A stretch of DNA of 14,614 nucleotides from a bacterium (GCA_014382085.1 JACNKJ010000338.1:1-14614); one strand, 5' to 3'. Shown: positions 1 to 7,897, counted from the first letter of the stretch. The notes: generated by a model from the sequence alone, not told the origin. Numbers and translations: made by a program.

Positions 1-462
1 GTCCTTATCTTCCTCGGACTTGCCGTTGGAATAGATGGTGGCCAACTGCATGCGCGAGTAATTGTCGTTTGGATTGCAGCCGGTGGAACCGACGACCTCT
101 TCATAGAGATCGCGGGCGCGCGCACGATGCTGTAGGCGCATCTCGGCGTAGGCCAGCTTGGCCTTCACGGTGCAGTTCTCGGGCTGGGCCTTGTGGGCAA
201 CTTCAAAACCCTTCTTGGCGCGAGGCCAGTCCTGCAACTGGAGAGCCGCTTCGCCCAGGCCTTCGCCCGCACCGAAGTAGGAGGGGTCAAATCCAAGAGC
301 CTTCTCGAATTCCGAGGCCGCATCGGCGAACTGACCGTTCCGGAGGAACTCCCATCCGGTTGAGGTTCTCAGCTCAGCCTGCTGTGTGTCTTGGGCGAAG
401 CTCGCCGGCACAAGGATAAGAAGGGTGATCAGTGCCGATAGGAGCAATGCACTACGTTTCAT
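1..462 (-). CDS. Secreted TPR-repeat protein, N-terminal part (cut by window edge)
   Basis: The reverse strand is open from an ATG at 462 to the window edge, giving 154 residues and no stop, so the gene continues to the left. It begins with a typical Sec signal peptide: MKR, a hydrophobic stretch of about residues 5-20, and probable cleavage after SFA (about residue 23). From about residue 30 there are degenerate tetratricopeptide repeats, with helix pairs such as GWEFLRNGQFADAASEFEKA and a second near WPRAKKGFEVAHKAQP, each ending in a proline that starts the next unit. A GGGAG Shine-Dalgarno (470-474) lies 7 bases before the ATG and a good promoter lies upstream. TPR proteins are protein-interaction scaffolds; this one is probably periplasmic or outer-membrane associated. 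Its partner is unknown. The family call is firm, the specific role is not. Confidence 0.85.
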   Translation of the reverse strand, partial: MKRSALLLSALITLLILVPASFAQDTQQAELRTSTGWEFLRNGQFADAASEFEKALGFDPSYFGAGEGLGEAALQLQDWPRAKKGFEVAHKAQPENCTVKAKLAYAEMRLQHRARARDLYEEVVGSTGCNPNDNYSRMQLATIYSNGKSEEDKD

Positions 463-469
463 GGTAAAT

Positions 470-474
470 CTCCC
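470..474 (-). promoter_or_regulatory. Ribosome binding site of the left-edge TPR gene
   Basis: On the reverse strand GGGAG lies 7 bases before the ATG at 462. It fixes the start of a coding region that is open to the window edge. Confidence 0.6.
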
Positions 475-516
475 GATTAAGGGTTGGAGAAGGATCCTTT
501 CGGATTCAGCTTCGGC

Positions 517-545
517 AATATACCCGAGCCCATTTGTCCGTTCAA
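517..545 (-). promoter_or_regulatory. Sigma-70-like promoter for the left-edge TPR gene
   Basis: On the reverse strand TTGAAC (545-540) and TATATT (522-517) are separated by 17 bases, close to the sigma-70 consensus. Transcription would start near 510, leaving a leader of roughly 48 bases before the ATG at 462. Confidence 0.6.
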
Positions 546-578
546 GGCATCCCATGCACAGGAAAGCCGCAAATCGTT

Positions 579-607
579 TTGCCTAAGGAATTTCGCGGAG
601 TTATAAT
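579..607 (+). promoter_or_regulatory. Sigma-70-like promoter for the metzincin lipoprotein
   Basis: TTGCCT (579-584) and a perfect TATAAT (602-607) are 17 bases apart. The predicted transcription start near 614 lies downstream of a possible in-frame start at 534, so it supports the ATG at 639 as the real start. The promoter is divergent from the TPR-gene promoter; the two -35 boxes are 33 bases apart. Confidence 0.6.
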
Positions 608-638
608 CCTAGTGTTGCCCCAAAAACGTGAAGAAAAA

Positions 639-2420
639 ATGAAATCCACAATACCCCTGCTGCTGCTGGCAGCGCTGGCTCTGTTGGCCGGCTGCGAGAA
701 TACCACCACTATGCCCGAGGATCCCGATCCTCTGGAGATCCTCTATTCCACCCCGGAGGCCGACAGTCTCACCCTCGCTGAGGACGATTCCATGACATTC
801 GTTCTGCGCACCCAGGGGGCCGGTGCTGTGGTGGCTGAAGTTTATCTGGAAGACGTGTATCTCTGTGCCATGGATAGCTTTACCTTCCGCGCATGGGAGT
901 ATCTGGACCTTCAGGCCCAAAGACCGAATGACTACCTGAGCCTGAAAATCGACGTTCAGGACAGTCTTGACGCCATGAGTCATACCTGGAATGTGAAGAT
1001 TCTCTGGGGCTTTACGTCTTTCCCTGAAAGTGGCGAGTTGGTCAATGTGCTTGGGCAGACCCTGATGTTCCAGCTGGGACTGGAAGCGGGGGGCCTTAGC
1101 CCCGAGTACGAATATTTTGTGGATGGCGAGCTTGTTGAATCCAGTGGCGAGTTTTTCTATTTCCATGCCTTAACCATTGGCGATTATGAAGTTACGGGCC
1201 GAGTTCGGGCCGGTGGACATGAATGGACCCGCCAGTGGACGGTAGAAGTGCAACCCGACGAGCCCGTGGATCCTCCCGAAACGGTTACGGAACTTAGGGT
1301 TGGCCCCGGAGATGGCCCCGGACGTATGGCCGTGGCCTTCAAACCTCCCGAGGAGGGCCTTCGCGAGCCGGTGCACAGTTTCGAAATTCGAGCATTTCCC
1401 TATCTGATCGATGATGAGCAGTGGGAATCAGCCTATTTGGTGGGCTTCGAGGAAGCGACGCCCGGCGCTGAAGAAGAGCGTTTCGATCTGGAAGGCCCCG
1501 AGGCCGGGATGACGCTCTACGTTCGAGTTCGCAGTGTGGGAGTGAGCGGCAACACCTCGGAATGGTGTAGTCCGGTGCTCGGCACCGTGGCGGGTTACAC
1601 CGTTCAGGGTACCGTTATCAACTACGAAACGGGAGGGCCGCTGGAAGGCCTCAATGTTAGTTATGGGGATGTCGTCTCCATGACCGACGCCGAGGGTCAT
1701 TTCTATTGCGACGACGTACCTCTGTTTGAAGAAGGTGGAGCTTGGGATTTCCCGGGCAGCTACTACGATGAGGAAGGCAGCGAGATCGGCCAGTGGTTCG
1801 ATCTTATCGATTCCCGCGCGGTGAACGATTCACTCGTTTATCAAATGGGCACCTTTCCCACCCAGCCATTTCTGTCCACCTGGTACAGTGATTTTCTGGA
1901 GTACTTTATACATGTGCTCAGGCCGCCGCCGGCCACCTTCCACCTTATTCGGCCCATGTATCCCATTACGACTTACATCCCGGAACACGTGAACGAGGGG
2001 CTCGACTACCCTACGGTTGTTCTGGAGGGAATGGATATTTGGGAAACGGAGACGGGGCTGGATTTTTTCGTGAGAGTTGAAGACCCGGAAGACGCGGTTT
2101 TGGTTTTCGTATACGACGACACCACTTCGATTACGGGCATCACAAAAATTCTGGAATGGGACTTCACCACCTACACGCCCATCAAAATGGAGATCACAAT
2201 CAAGAGTACGGCCACACCCGACTTCGCCTTCGGTCTTTACCAGGTGGTTTTTCACGAAGTCGGACACGCCATTGGCTTCTGGGTACATAGTCACGACCCA
2301 AATCATTGCATGAACAAAACTAATCTCCTGGATGCTCCGAGCCCCGATGAGGTGCGATTAGCAAGGATTATCTACCATATGGAGCCCTTTGCAGATTTAA
2401 GTTACCTGCTTCACGATTGA
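639..2420 (+). CDS. Lipoprotein with Fn3-like and metzincin-like protease domains
   Basis: A 593-residue exported protein. The start at 639 is chosen because it gives a lipoprotein signal (MKSTIP, a Leu/Ala core and lipobox LAGC with Cys19) and lies just after a promoter; the frame stays open to 534 but that extension would bury the signal. After an unassigned N-terminal part, residues about 213-316 look like a fibronectin type III domain and 320-363 like a carboxypeptidase-regulatory fold (VQGTVINYETGGPLEGLNV, then TDAEGHFY). The C-terminal part, from about 430, ends in a zinc-protease site: HEVGHAIGFWVH (H539, E540, H543, H550), then HSHDPNHCM, the likely Met-turn, and SPDEVRLARIIY. The third histidine is one residue later than in classic HExxHxxGxxH, a spacing I recall from some bacterial matrixin-like proteins. 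It is probably a membrane-anchored peptidase facing the periplasm or cell exterior. Substrate unknown. Confidence 0.82.
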   Translation: MKSTIPLLLLAALALLAGCENTTTMPEDPDPLEILYSTPEADSLTLAEDDSMTFVLRTQGAGAVVAEVYLEDVYLCAMDSFTFRAWEYLDLQAQRPNDYLSLKIDVQDSLDAMSHTWNVKILWGFTSFPESGELVNVLGQTLMFQLGLEAGGLSPEYEYFVDGELVESSGEFFYFHALTIGDYEVTGRVRAGGHEWTRQWTVEVQPDEPVDPPETVTELRVGPGDGPGRMAVAFKPPEEGLREPVHSFEIRAFPYLIDDEQWESAYLVGFEEATPGAEEERFDLEGPEAGMTLYVRVRSVGVSGNTSEWCSPVLGTVAGYTVQGTVINYETGGPLEGLNVSYGDVVSMTDAEGHFYCDDVPLFEEGGAWDFPGSYYDEEGSEIGQWFDLIDSRAVNDSLVYQMGTFPTQPFLSTWYSDFLEYFIHVLRPPPATFHLIRPMYPITTYIPEHVNEGLDYPTVVLEGMDIWETETGLDFFVRVEDPEDAVLVFVYDDTTSITGITKILEWDFTTYTPIKMEITIKSTATPDFAFGLYQVVFHEVGHAIGFWVHSHDPNHCMNKTNLLDAPSPDEVRLARIIYHMEPFADLSYLLHD

Positions 2421-2434
2421 TCCCATTCACCATC

Positions 2435-2464
2435 TTGGATTCATGTCTACCCATGTGATATAAT
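2435..2464 (+). promoter_or_regulatory. Promoter of the two-gene propeller operon
   Basis: TATAAT (2459-2464) is a perfect -10 box, preceded at 18 bases by TTGGAT (2435-2440), a weak -35. Transcription would begin near 2471, which favours translation from GTG 2497 over GTG 2482. No clear terminator of the preceding gene is visible in the 76-base gap. Confidence 0.5.
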
Positions 2465-2483
2465 TACGCCTTCAATCAGGCGT

Positions 2484-2490
2484 GAAAGGA
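2484..2490 (+). promoter_or_regulatory. Ribosome binding site deciding the GTG start at 2497
   Basis: GAAAGGA lies 6 bases before GTG 2497. The same 12-mer GTGAAAGGAATA occurs before glpX (12153-12164), where it serves the ATG at 12167. This supports 2497 rather than the in-frame GTG at 2482. Confidence 0.55.
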
Positions 2491-2496
2491 ATACCT

Positions 2497-4338
2497 GTGA
2501 GGAGATTCGGTACTCGGGCCCTTCCGATTCTCGTCCTCTTTCTAACTCTTGTGGCGGGAGTCGGTCAGGGCGAGGTGCTGCTAGATTTCGAGCAGCCATA
2601 CTACCTAGAGCGAGACTCCGTCTTCGTGAAGGATCACGCCGTGGTCAGGCACGAGGGTATCTATCATGTCTTCTTCATTCAAAGCCTCCCCCAAGAATTC
2701 GGCGAGTACGAACGCACCGAGCGATGGCTGGGACATATCACCAGTTCCGATCTTCGCCACTGGACCGCCCAAGACAGCATCCTGCCGGTGGTTCCCGATA
2801 CCTGGGAGGGCAAGTTCATCTGGGCGCCGAGGATTATCGAAAGTCCCGTGGGCCAGGGATGGTGGCTCTACTACACCGGCGCCGATGAAGATGTCTGCCA
2901 ACAGATCGGCCTGGCCTTCAGTTCCGATCTCTACACCTGGGTGCGCAATCCCGTGAATCCCGTCTACAAGCCGGGGCGCTGGTCGGATTGGGAGTTGGGC
3001 GAGTGGTCCAATTGCCGTGATCCGGAGATCTATTTCGACGAGGGTAATTCCACCTACTACATGCTCAGCACCGCCACGACAAATTTCAATCAAGGCGCGC
3101 TGGGGCTTGCCACAAGTCTAGACGCATTAGAATGGGAGGATTCCGGAACACCCTTCCTAACCAACGACGACAGTCTTCAGATTGAAAGTACGCACATGGT
3201 CCAGGACGAATCGGGCCTCTTTCATCTTTTCTATCATGAGGAAGATTCCGACGGCACTTATCACCAAACCAGTACGTCCTTCCTGGATGGATGGGACATG
3301 GCCAACGGCACCTATGTCGCAAAACGGCGTGGCGTAGAACTAACCCGCATCGACGATGAATGGCTGTTCAGCGGCTTCAATACCGTCCCCATGATGGATG
3401 GGCCTCAATCCTATTTGCGTTTCGACAATGTCGACATCGATACCGCCGACAACGAGCCCGACATACTCAGCCTGCAGGGCTTACAAGAACACTGGCATAA
3501 GGTCTTCGGAACGGCTTTCGACTTTCAACCCACCTGGGGGGACAACTCCTATGAGCGCGGCAGCGTGAAGAGCCGCATGGAGGGCAACAGTTACATCGCC
3601 ACCTATGAACGTTTCCCCTGGCCCGGTTATAACGTGCCCGGATGGATTCAGGGCAACGGCCCGGTGGGGATGATCAAGACCGACTACTTTAACATAGAGA
3701 GCGATCGTTTCAGCATGCTGGTGGGCGGCGGTGCGCACCCTGATACCTGTTTCGTTGCCATGGTTGATGCGAACACTCATCAACTCTACTTCAGCCAGAC
3801 CGGCAACAACAGCGACATGATGATCAGCCACATCTGGAAAACGGAAACGCTCGTGGGTACGCAGGTCTACATGGTTATCGCCGATCTCTACGATGGTCAG
3901 TGGGGATCCATCGCCGTGGACAGCATCAAGGAGTACATGTTCAACGGTCACGAGCCCGGAACGCCCATCGATCCCATGGTGGACGGTCCCACCCTTTGGA
4001 CAGTTCTCGAGAACGCCGGCTTCGGTGGCACCGCTATCGACAATCTGCCCCGTCCTGTTAGCGGGAAGCTGCTCAATCCGCATCCCAATCCCTTTAATCC
4101 TACGACTCACCTGAGCTTCGTGCTCGATGAACCCGGCATCTTGAGCATGAGCATCCACGATGCATCAGGCCGCAAACTACGCACGCTCTGGGACGCCTAT
4201 CGCGAGCGTGGTGAAGGCGCTCTTGTTTGGGATGGCCGTGACGATGCGGGAAGGCCACTGCCCAGCGGTCTCTACTTCGCGAACATGGAACTAGGTGGCC
4301 GTCACGTGGAAAGTCGCAAATTGGTTTTGTTGAAGTAA
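2497..4338 (+). CDS. Secreted GH32/GH43-type beta-propeller protein (paralogue 1)
   Basis: A 613-residue exported protein starting at GTG (an in-frame GTG at 2482 would add 5 residues). A Sec signal covers about residues 1-25. Residues about 30-330 form a five-bladed propeller of glycoside hydrolase type. Three acidic sites match the clan GH-J/GH43 layout: D46 in KDH followed by HEGIYHVFF, D175 in NCRDP, and E230 in QIEST. WLGHITSSDLRHWT is also a GH32-like blade motif. Residues about 340-500 form a beta-sandwich with LVGGG, TCFVAMVD and WGSIAVDSIKEY, resembling the module of levanase-type proteins. From NPFNP (531-535) to the end is a FlgD-Ig/type A sorting-like tail (WDGRDDAGRPLPSGLYF, ending KLVLLK). 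The likely role is extracellular glycan hydrolysis; the substrate is not inferable. The next gene follows after 41 bases, probably in the same transcript. Confidence 0.85.
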   Translation: MRRFGTRALPILVLFLTLVAGVGQGEVLLDFEQPYYLERDSVFVKDHAVVRHEGIYHVFFIQSLPQEFGEYERTERWLGHITSSDLRHWTAQDSILPVVPDTWEGKFIWAPRIIESPVGQGWWLYYTGADEDVCQQIGLAFSSDLYTWVRNPVNPVYKPGRWSDWELGEWSNCRDPEIYFDEGNSTYYMLSTATTNFNQGALGLATSLDALEWEDSGTPFLTNDDSLQIESTHMVQDESGLFHLFYHEEDSDGTYHQTSTSFLDGWDMANGTYVAKRRGVELTRIDDEWLFSGFNTVPMMDGPQSYLRFDNVDIDTADNEPDILSLQGLQEHWHKVFGTAFDFQPTWGDNSYERGSVKSRMEGNSYIATYERFPWPGYNVPGWIQGNGPVGMIKTDYFNIESDRFSMLVGGGAHPDTCFVAMVDANTHQLYFSQTGNNSDMMISHIWKTETLVGTQVYMVIADLYDGQWGSIAVDSIKEYMFNGHEPGTPIDPMVDGPTLWTVLENAGFGGTAIDNLPRPVSGKLLNPHPNPFNPTTHLSFVLDEPGILSMSIHDASGRKLRTLWDAYRERGEGALVWDGRDDAGRPLPSGLYFANMELGGRHVESRKLVLLK

Positions 4339-4366
4339 GCCGTCGAAATTTCGTCGCGCTCAACGG

Positions 4367-4374
4367 AAAGGAGG
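4367..4374 (+). promoter_or_regulatory. Strong ribosome binding site deciding a TTG start
   Basis: AAAGGAGG, a near-complete Shine-Dalgarno, lies 5 bases before TTG 4380. It identifies the rare TTG as the start codon, and the signal peptide encoded right after it agrees. Confidence 0.75.
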
Positions 4375-4379
4375 GCCTT

Positions 4380-7300
4380 TTGAATCATCATCGAATATTG
4401 CCGGCGGCTCTTCTGCTCGTCATGGCAGTGATCGCCTCGGCGGATATCTTCTACGACTTCGAGCAGGCTTTCTTCGTGGAAGACTATGGTGTGAAGTGCA
4501 AAGACCACACCGTGATCTACCACGAGGGTCTCTATCACCTCTATTTCATCCAGGGATATCCGGACGGTCCGGTGGCGCCGCTTGGGCTTGAGCAGTGGTT
4601 GGGTCATGCTACGAGTCCCGATCTCAGCCATTGGACGAGGCTGGACAGCATTCTTCCCGTGGTGCCGGGCACCTGGGAAAACGGATTTATCTGGGCGCCG
4701 CACGTGGTCGAAGATCCCACCGGCGGATGGCTCATGTTCTATACGGGCGCCGATACCACATCCGAAGTTCGTCAGCGCACCGGCCTTGCTTGGAGCGACG
4801 ATCTCTATAACTGGACGCGCTCCGAGGACAATCCTGTTTACGAACCGGGAGCATGGACTGATTGGGCCGATCCTATCTATCAGTACGCCAATTGCCGCGA
4901 TCCCTATGTCTTCCAGGCTCCGGGGGACACGCTCTACTACATGCTCAACACGGTGAGGAGTGCCGACGGTAATGGAGCCGTGGACTTGGCCGTGAGCGAA
5001 GATCTTCACAGCTGGGCCCATCTAGATACCTTCTCGCACCACACAAGCGCCAACATGATCGAGAGTGCCACGATTTGGGAAGACGAGGCGGGCAAGTGGC
5101 ACTTCTTCTTCACCAAGCAAAACTATCCGGGTACCTATCATACCGTCGCATTGGATACCTTCGGCCCCTTCTGGCCCGGTGCGGCCGCCCTCTTCGATCC
5201 CGGTTACGGCGCTGAAGTCACCACCACAAATAACCAGAACATATTCAGTCGCTACGCGCGTGCGGCGCTTCTGAATGGTGATCGCTATTTCATTCGCTTC
5301 GACGAAATGGTGACGCCGGCATGGGGCGGCGATTGGCCCACCGTGGAAAGCATGCAGGGTTATCGCGACTGGTGGACGCCACAGTTCGGCACGGCTTTCG
5401 ATCATCAGCCCACCTGGGGCGATAATCCTCTTGAACGCGGTGAGGAGAGCAGCAACATGGATGGGAACAGCTACCTGTCCACTTTGGAGCTCTTTCCCTA
5501 TCCCGGTTTCGCCAATCCGGGTCGCAGCCGCGGCAACGGTCCCCAAGGTCTGGTGAAAAGTGATCCCTTCGTGTTGGATCGTGACCGCATCAGTCTATTG
5601 GTTGGAGGGGGAGATCAAGACTCCACCTGCTTCGTGGCCATGGTGCGCGACTCCGACTTCCGCATTCTCTTTCGCGAAACCGGTGCCGACGCCGTGGGCA
5701 TGGACCTTCGGCTATGGAACACCGATAGCCTCATCGGAGAGACCGTCTTCTTGGTGGTCGCCGATCTCAGCAGCCTTCCTTGGGGTTGGATCAGCACGGA
5801 TCTCATTCAAGAGTTCGATCTCGTGGGCGATGATCCTCTCCCGCCCAGCGAGCCGATGGTCGAAGAAATTTACCTGGGCGATGTGCTCAACAATGCTGGT
5901 GTTGTGTGGAATTGCGACTTCTACGGACACAATCTCTACGGCCCTGCGCCGCACTACGTGATTTTCACCGACACCACTGACGGCCTCGCCGAAACCTATG
6001 AATGGGATTTGGAGAACGACGGCATCTACGACAAGTTCACCCAGAATGCAGCCCACACATACCAAACCCCTGGTCTTTATTCGGTGAAGTTGCGAGTGGT
6101 TAACGATCTGGGCATGGAAGCTGTGGAGCTGAAAGAGAACTACATCATGGTTCTCGAAGAAGAGAGCAACTGTCTGGTTTTCCCCTCCAAGATCAGTTCA
6201 GGACTGCCAACGCCCGTGTCCTTCGCTTACTCCGGGGTGGAAAGTCTTTTCGAGTATCATGCCGTGGTAAACTTCGACAGCACGATCATTCGCTATGAAG
6301 GCCTGTCCAATTGGCAGCCGGGTAAAACTTTCACCGACAGCATCGCCGATGAGAGCATCTTCATAGATTGGGTGGATGAAAGCGGTGTGAATCCCATCCT
6401 GTCCAGCGAAAATCCCACCTTCATCTTCGGGCTGGCCTTCACGGCGCTAACCGCTATCGATACGACACAACTGAGTTTTGTGGACAGCCTCTGTGCCGTG
6501 GTCGGAGCTATGGGCGACACACTTCAGAACATCGGCTGGGTGGATGATCCGCCCTTCGGTGAGATCATCTTGGACGTTAACTGTTTGCTGACCGGCCTGG
6601 TCGAGTACTACACAGGGGAATCGCCCTTACCGGGAGTGGTCTTGTCCATGGGGCCACCCAACGATGATGCGGTTTCCAACATGGCCGGCGAATGGGAATT
6701 CGAACCCTATCCCATGGGCGACTACACGCTGCGGATAAGCAAGGATGACGAACTTTACGCCAGCAACTCACTGGACGCCATGAAGGTGCTGCGTCATGAA
6801 GCCGGCTCGGAGCTTCTCGTGGGCGATCTCACGCTGCGATGCGGCGACGTAAACTTGGACGAAGTCGTGGATGCTCTTGACGCCGTGGCCATAGCCGAGG
6901 CGGCCGCGCTGATCGCGCCTCTAGCTTCCGGTGACTGGGCGTTCGAACCGGACAGTGTGGTCTTCGAGCCTCTCAACAAGGATGAGAATGTTTCCCTGGT
7001 GGGCATGCGCATGGGCGACGTGAACGGCAACTGGTTCCCCAGCTTCACGCTGCGCGAGGCCGGTGAGTCGGGTGGGCGTCAGGTCATCACCCTGTCGGTA
7101 CCGGACACGACCCTTAGCTCTGGCACCGGAGAGTTCCTGATTCCCCTGCTGGCCGAAGGCTTCGACAGCATTTCCGCTCTATCCCTACGCCTAGATTTCG
7201 CCGACAGCATTCTCACCTATAATGGGGTGAGCAGCAATCTGGCCGGACTCAATCTGCTGACAGGTGGGCTGGGCGGAGACATCCACCTGGAATGGTTCGA

Positions 7301-7799
7301 CGGGCATGGAGGCGACAGTCTTTTAACGCAGCAGAGCGATACACTGTTGTTCCTGCACTTCACATCTATTACATCCGAGTGGGCCATTTCGCACTTGGAT
7401 TTCCTGGCCGTCAGCGCTCTGGGCGACTCCATTGGCGATCCCATTGAGGAGCTGGCCTTGATCGATGGTTCCATCACCGTTCCCGGTTTTGGAGTGGACG
7501 CCGATACGCCTCCGCCGCCGGCTTTCGGGCTGCATCAGAATTTCCCCAACCCCTTTAATCCCTCTACGGAGATTCGCTTCTCATTGGCGGTAGATGCCCT
7601 GGTGAGTTTGCGCATCTACGACCTGGAGGGTCGCCTGGTGGATCACCTGCTCCCCGGCGTGAAGTTCGAAGCTGGACGCCACGGTGTTGTTTGGGATGGT
7701 ACGGACCGACGCGGCCGACAGGTGTCTTCGGGAATGTACTTCTACCGTCTCGATACCAAGGACTTCAGCGATCGCCGGAAAATGATGCTACTGAAATAA
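4380..7799 (+). CDS. Large secreted propeller protein with PKD, cohesin- and dockerin-like modules (paralogue 2)
   Basis: A 1139-residue exported protein with a TTG start and a signal peptide ending near IASA (about residue 21). Residues 25-500 repeat paralogue 1: the propeller triad D42 (KDH), D174 (NCRDP), E228 (MIES), then the beta-sandwich (LLVGGG, TCFVAMV). After the shared VLNNAG helix, where paralogues 1 and 3 go straight to the tail, this protein carries extra modules: PKD-like about 525-590 (YEWDLENDGIYD, then HTYQTPGLYSVKL); cohesin-like about 597-730; a carboxypeptidase-regulatory-like fold about 732-775; dockerin-like about 822-890, with a full calcium loop DVNLDEVVDALD (from D823) and a shortened second loop DVNGN (from D880); and a second cohesin-like module about 902-1035. 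The tail begins at NFPNPFNP (1054) and ends KMMLLK. It may be an extracellular glycan-active enzyme that also assembles with other proteins; module calls are by eye. Confidence 0.82.
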   Translation: MNHHRILPAALLLVMAVIASADIFYDFEQAFFVEDYGVKCKDHTVIYHEGLYHLYFIQGYPDGPVAPLGLEQWLGHATSPDLSHWTRLDSILPVVPGTWENGFIWAPHVVEDPTGGWLMFYTGADTTSEVRQRTGLAWSDDLYNWTRSEDNPVYEPGAWTDWADPIYQYANCRDPYVFQAPGDTLYYMLNTVRSADGNGAVDLAVSEDLHSWAHLDTFSHHTSANMIESATIWEDEAGKWHFFFTKQNYPGTYHTVALDTFGPFWPGAAALFDPGYGAEVTTTNNQNIFSRYARAALLNGDRYFIRFDEMVTPAWGGDWPTVESMQGYRDWWTPQFGTAFDHQPTWGDNPLERGEESSNMDGNSYLSTLELFPYPGFANPGRSRGNGPQGLVKSDPFVLDRDRISLLVGGGDQDSTCFVAMVRDSDFRILFRETGADAVGMDLRLWNTDSLIGETVFLVVADLSSLPWGWISTDLIQEFDLVGDDPLPPSEPMVEEIYLGDVLNNAGVVWNCDFYGHNLYGPAPHYVIFTDTTDGLAETYEWDLENDGIYDKFTQNAAHTYQTPGLYSVKLRVVNDLGMEAVELKENYIMVLEEESNCLVFPSKISSGLPTPVSFAYSGVESLFEYHAVVNFDSTIIRYEGLSNWQPGKTFTDSIADESIFIDWVDESGVNPILSSENPTFIFGLAFTALTAIDTTQLSFVDSLCAVVGAMGDTLQNIGWVDDPPFGEIILDVNCLLTGLVEYYTGESPLPGVVLSMGPPNDDAVSNMAGEWEFEPYPMGDYTLRISKDDELYASNSLDAMKVLRHEAGSELLVGDLTLRCGDVNLDEVVDALDAVAIAEAAALIAPLASGDWAFEPDSVVFEPLNKDENVSLVGMRMGDVNGNWFPSFTLREAGESGGRQVITLSVPDTTLSSGTGEFLIPLLAEGFDSISALSLRLDFADSILTYNGVSSNLAGLNLLTGGLGGDIHLEWFDGHGGDSLLTQQSDTLLFLHFTSITSEWAISHLDFLAVSALGDSIGDPIEELALIDGSITVPGFGVDADTPPPPAFGLHQNFPNPFNPSTEIRFSLAVDALVSLRIYDLEGRLVDHLLPGVKFEAGRHGVVWDGTDRRGRQVSSGMYFYRLDTKDFSDRRKMMLLK

Positions 7800-7824
7800 A
7801 GGGGTAGGGATGTGATCCCTCCCC
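7794..7824 (-). terminator. Intrinsic terminator for the minus-strand paralogue 3
   Basis: Read on the minus strand, GGGGAGGGAT and ATCCCT-A-CCCC form a 10-bp stem with one bulged A around a CAC loop (7824-7801). TTTATTT follows (7800-7794). The T-tract overlaps the stop codon of the convergent plus-strand gene. Confidence 0.55.
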
Positions 7825-7848
7825 TCGTTCCAGCTTCACATGTCACTC

Positions 7849-7876
7849 GGGAAGGGATCACATCCCTTCCCTTTTT
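7849..7876 (+). terminator. Intrinsic terminator for the plus-strand propeller operon
   Basis: GGGAAGGGAT (7849-7858) and ATCCCTTCCC (7862-7871) form a perfect 10-bp stem with a 3-base loop, followed at once by TTTTT (7872-7876). It lies 50 bases after the stop at 7799. Confidence 0.8.
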
Positions 7877-7897
7877 CTATTTCTCGACATGCAGAAA

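Noticed and set aside
534..638. Upstream extension of the metzincin lipoprotein frame
   Set aside because: It crosses the promoter and would place 35 residues before a clear lipoprotein signal peptide.
2466..2483. Small inverted repeat ACGCC/GGCGT before the first propeller gene
   Set aside because: Only 5 bp long and it spans the predicted transcription start, so it would not form in the transcript.
4302..5021. 239-codon open frame on the minus strand
   Set aside because: Antisense to propeller paralogue 2 with no known motif; such shadows arise from the codon bias of the real gene.
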